Shown here in pieces: positions 5,709 through 8,055 of a stretch of DNA of 8,055 nt. The translations under genes and the position numbers were made by a program. The stretch's first letter is position 1. Each line of letters starts with the position of its first letter. The notes beneath the pieces were generated by a model that saw only the letters and a list, made by a program, of their open reading frames with translations, searched no databases and was not told the origin of the DNA. Origin of the DNA: JBHPCZ01 sp042573625 (lineage in GTDB: Bacteria; Desulfobacterota; Desulfobacteria; Desulfobacterales; UBA11574); the NCBI GenBank assembly GCA_042573625.1, contig JBHPCZ010000139.1, positions 1 through 8,055 on the forward strand, written 5' to 3'.

Positions 5709-6746
5709 ATGAGAGCAATTACAAAAAAAATGCCGCGGCTTATTAAAGGACTTCGGAAGATCAGGATACTTCCGGAAGAGATGTCAGCTGTGATAATACG
5801 CAATCAAAGGAAGAGCCTTATAACGCCGCAACGACGATTTTTAAATGCATTGGGTATCAAGAATCGAACTGTTCAGATTACAGAAATGAATTCTGTCAAG
5901 TTAAAAGATCTTGCATATCAACTCGTTGATGAGAAGCAGCACCGAATAATGTTTACCAATGGATCTGATAAAAAAGATGCTGAGTTGGTGAGTTTGATCC
6001 GGGAGATAAACCCTTCACAAAAATTATTATTTTGTGAACTTGGCTGGCTTCCATATCAAAAATTTATGTTTTTTGATAGTAAAGGATTCGGCAATATATC
6101 AGAACTCCATGATTGGCCCATAGAGCTTTTTCCCGCTGTTGATAATAACGTTTGGAACTGGACAAAGAAATATTTGAACCACGAGTTAAACCCAAAAGTT
6201 GATGCTAAAGGACGCCCGACTATAGAAGCTCCTGACGAAGAGTACATCCTTGTGCCGCTTCAAGTAGATAATGATAGTAAAATTATTGTAGGCAGTCCGC
6301 ACTTTCGAACAGTTTCTGAATTTATAGATTATATAATGGATGTTATTCCTAAGAATTTGAAAATTTACTTTAAAAACCATCCTCAAAATAAAAAGCCGCC
6401 CAAAGTTCCCATTTCGCTAAATTCTGTTGATATTACCCATGCTAATTACAACAAGTTGAGTTTAATAAATAACGCGAAAATAGTTGTGGGCATTAATACT
6501 ACTTTTTTACTTGAATCCCTTTATCTGAATAAACCCGTTATTTCTTTTGGATTGGATGTTTTTTCTAATAAAGATATTATACTTGATGGTTTCGGAAAGA
6601 AATTTGATGATTGGTTGAATTTTAGTTATTCAAAAAAAGCGGCTGAACGATTTTTATGTGAGCTTATGAGGCGCCAGGTTTTACGTGTCGATGTCCCCGA
6701 ATTTGATGTTCATTTAAAGAATCATTTTTGGAAAAAACAATTTTAA
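5709..6746 (+). CDS. KpsC/KpsS-like capsule polysaccharide biosynthesis family protein
   Basis: About 345 residues from the ATG at 5709. An in-frame TTG at 5697 would add four residues, but it sits one base from AGGA, which is too close; the ATG has AGGAA about 12 bases upstream. The protein resembles the capsule synthesis family that includes the Kdo transferases KpsC and KpsS. Recognisable blocks, numbered from the ATG, are ELGWLP (110-115) followed by a PYQKFMFFDSKGFGN-like stretch, ILVPLQVDNDSKI (180-192), FKNHP (221-225), VVGINTTFLLESL (259-271) and NKPVISFG (274-281). The last two match the nucleotide-sugar-binding half of GT-B-like enzymes. No membrane segment or signal peptide is seen, and the basic N-terminus may contact the membrane. 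The probable role is transfer of a sugar to the glycan or its lipid anchor. Donor and acceptor are not evident, and true Kdo activity is not implied. The final 19 bases overlap the next gene. Confidence 0.7.
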   Translation: MRAITKKMPRLIKGLRKIRILPEEMSAVIIRNQRKSLITPQRRFLNALGIKNRTVQITEMNSVKLKDLAYQLVDEKQHRIMFTNGSDKKDAELVSLIREINPSQKLLFCELGWLPYQKFMFFDSKGFGNISELHDWPIELFPAVDNNVWNWTKKYLNHELNPKVDAKGRPTIEAPDEEYILVPLQVDNDSKIIVGSPHFRTVSEFIDYIMDVIPKNLKIYFKNHPQNKKPPKVPISLNSVDITHANYNKLSLINNAKIVVGINTTFLLESLYLNKPVISFGLDVFSNKDIILDGFGKKFDDWLNFSYSKKAAERFLCELMRRQVLRVDVPEFDVHLKNHFWKKQF

Positions 6747-7963
6747 TTGCTATGAACTTGATCCCTATTCATGTCCGCCATTTTGCCTGCCCGGGGCGAA
6801 ACGCCGGCGATAACGCTCTTATCGATGGCTTAATTCATAGTTTCGCTTTTATGCCAAATATTCGATTTCGCACAATGAACCTAAGACGTACCGTTTTTAC
6901 CAGAGATTTTATTCAGCAATTAAATAGAAATGCAGATATGGTTTTAATTGGTGGAGGTGGGTTGCTTCATGCACCGATGTCAATCCGTAAGAAAACAGAT
7001 AATACCTCTGGTACGCTAATTGAATTATCAAAAGAAAATATGGATCGCTTTACAGTGCCGTTGGTAATCTATGGTGTGGGCTTTAATGTATTTCCCGGTG
7101 AAAAAACATTACCTGATATTGCCCGAGATGCCCTGTTAAAGCTAATTGAAGTTTCAGATGTATTCACTGTTCGTAATGACGGATCGAAAAAACGCTTGAT
7201 GGAATACCTGGGTTGCGAAATTCCAAAAGTAAAATCCATTCCTGATCCTGGTTTATATGTTAATTCTATTGAATCTGATTTATCAAATAACGTCACTTCT
7301 GAAATCAATGTTGCGATTCAAATTGCTGCAGATCGTTTGGAATACCGTTTTAAAAATAGTGAAATGATTGACGCTTTTGTTAATGGGCTGTGTGAAATTA
7401 TTAATAAGCATAGTGATATTACATTCTGGTTGGTTCCCCATGTAAAGAAAGATGCTGAATTTATAAAAAAAAGGATGACTAAAAATCGGGCTAATATAGT
7501 TCCTTTATTATCGAAAACCAAAAAAGATGCCTGCAAAATAATGGGATTCTATAAAAAGATGACACTTGTTGCCGGGCAACGTGGCCATGCAATAATATGC
7601 CCTTTTGGTCTTGGGGTTCCTGTAATTTCTCTTGTATCGCATGATAAAAACAAGGAATTTATGAAAGAAGTTGGATTTCCTGAGTTTGCCATAGATGTCA
7701 ATAATTCAAATTTTGTTGATCTATTTTCGAACCTTTTGGAAAAGGTAATATCGAATAATAGTGAAATACGGGTTAAGCAAAATCAAGAATTGTCTGCATT
7801 GGCTAAACAGACTCAAGAAATAAACAAAAATATTGTATCGCTTGCACAAAAAAATATTAAACATCGATTAACTTCCTGTTGTCGAAGAGGAAAATTAAAT
7901 ATTTCAAATATGCTTTATGGCTTATCAAAAAGTAAAAGAAAGGCTCTTAAAAGAGGATATTGA
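6728..7963 (+). CDS. Polysaccharide pyruvyl transferase family protein
   Basis: A 411-residue protein of the family that moves pyruvate from phosphoenolpyruvate to sugars as a ketal; some members do other glycan chemistry. Landmarks in order: an N-terminal strand KTILIAMN (3-10), glycine-containing NAGDNALIDG (25-34), VLIGGGGLL (72-80), YGVGFN (115-120), VRNDGS (148-153), PDPGLY (172-177) and the family-defining GQRGHAII (283-290) followed by GVPVISLVSHDK (296-307). The C-terminus (about 375-411) is lysine- and arginine-rich. The start is a TTG at 6728, inside the end of the previous gene. It is preferred because it keeps the first beta strand; the next choice, ATG at 6752, would cut it off. 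An AAAGA lies about seven bases upstream of the TTG. It probably decorates a sugar of the exported glycan, though the substrate cannot be read from the sequence. Confidence 0.8.
   Translation: MEKTILIAMNLIPIHVRHFACPGRNAGDNALIDGLIHSFAFMPNIRFRTMNLRRTVFTRDFIQQLNRNADMVLIGGGGLLHAPMSIRKKTDNTSGTLIELSKENMDRFTVPLVIYGVGFNVFPGEKTLPDIARDALLKLIEVSDVFTVRNDGSKKRLMEYLGCEIPKVKSIPDPGLYVNSIESDLSNNVTSEINVAIQIAADRLEYRFKNSEMIDAFVNGLCEIINKHSDITFWLVPHVKKDAEFIKKRMTKNRANIVPLLSKTKKDACKIMGFYKKMTLVAGQRGHAIICPFGLGVPVISLVSHDKNKEFMKEVGFPEFAIDVNNSNFVDLFSNLLEKVISNNSEIRVKQNQELSALAKQTQEINKNIVSLAQKNIKHRLTSCCRRGKLNISNMLYGLSKSKRKALKRGY
7952..7957 (+). promoter_or_regulatory. Ribosome binding site for the last, partial gene
   Basis: AGAGGA sits inside the last codons of the pyruvyl transferase gene, eight bases before the GTG at 7966. 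This spacing favours GTG over an in-frame TTG at 7960, which is only two bases away. CTCTT (7944-7948) can pair with AAGAG (7951-7955), a weak fold over the same site. Confidence 0.55.
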
Positions 7964-7965
7964 TA

Positions 7966-8055
7966 GTGCCGATACTTAATAAAATAATTAAGAGACTGCA
8001 GAAAACGCATCCTGATATATATTTGTATTTACGGTATCCTTTAAAGCTTTTTTAT
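7966..8055 (+). CDS. N-terminal fragment of an unidentified operon gene
   Basis: From a GTG two bases after the upstream stop codon, the frame stays open for 30 codons to the end of the window. The product begins MPILNKIIKRLQK and continues with a stretch rich in Tyr, Leu and Pro (THPDIYLYLRYP). A well-placed AGAGGA supports the start. The fragment is basic, has no clear signal peptide, and is too short to place in a family. Position alone suggests another glycan assembly or modification gene of the same operon. An inverted repeat, CTTAAT-N6-ATTAAG (7975-7992), lies within its first codons. Confidence 0.6.
   Translation, partial: MPILNKIIKRLQKTHPDIYLYLRYPLKLFY

Noticed and set aside
5694..5715. 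TTGGCAC followed by an AT-rich stretch considered as a sigma54 promoter
   Set aside because: The -12 GC element is missing at the required spacing, and the position lies within a continuous operon.
7944..7955. CTCTT-AA-AAGAG inverted repeat as a terminator after the pyruvyl transferase gene
   Set aside because: It lies inside the coding sequence, has a tiny loop and no T-run, and a following gene starts two bases after the stop.

Overview
The window looks like the 5' part of a surface-polysaccharide (O-antigen, capsule or exopolysaccharide) locus from a Gram-negative bacterium. The gene style suggests a member of the Desulfobacterota (former Deltaproteobacteria): a GAF-ANTAR regulator, and a winged-helix regulator carrying a nucleotidyltransferase-like domain directly in front of a Wzm/Wzt pair. 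That placement is inference from gene content, since no marker gene is present.

Layout. Positions 1-303 hold no gene, only several inverted repeats. A GAF-ANTAR regulator lies on the minus strand (304-1017) with a good sigma70-type promoter at 1070-1098. The divergent intergenic region (1018-1249) carries this promoter, an 11-bp inverted repeat (1147-1171), a forward extended -10 promoter (1192-1219), and a perfect 8-bp-arm palindrome (1215-1235) over the forward -10 element and probable start site. From 1250 to the window end all genes run forward with overlaps or short gaps, so they probably form one operon: wHTH regulator (1250-1798), Wzm-type ABC permease (1791-2675), Wzt-type ATPase with a C-terminal extension (2675-3982), a two-domain methyltransferase with a central coiled coil (3989-5671), a KpsC/KpsS-like capsule-family protein (about 5709-6746), a polysaccharide pyruvyl transferase family protein (6728-7963), and the first 30 codons of another gene (7966 onward).

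How the genes may work together. Wzm and Wzt form an ABC exporter that moves a completed, lipid-linked glycan across the inner membrane. The Wzt has the C-terminal extension that, in some systems (such as E. coli O9a), recognises a terminal modification on the glycan. The next gene encodes zinc ribbon - methyltransferase - heptad coiled coil - methyltransferase. This recalls the logic of WbdD in E. coli O9a, a capping enzyme whose coiled coil acts as a chain-length ruler, but the catalytic domains are arranged differently. Part of the coiled coil is encoded by near-perfect 21-bp tandem repeats, one repeat per heptad, so ruler length could change in whole-heptad steps by repeat slippage. This hypothetical cap-and-ruler export module is the most interesting thing in the window. 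The KpsC/S-like and pyruvyl-transferase-like proteins probably add or decorate sugars. The first gene of the operon, with its promoter-overlapping palindrome, is the likely autoregulator.
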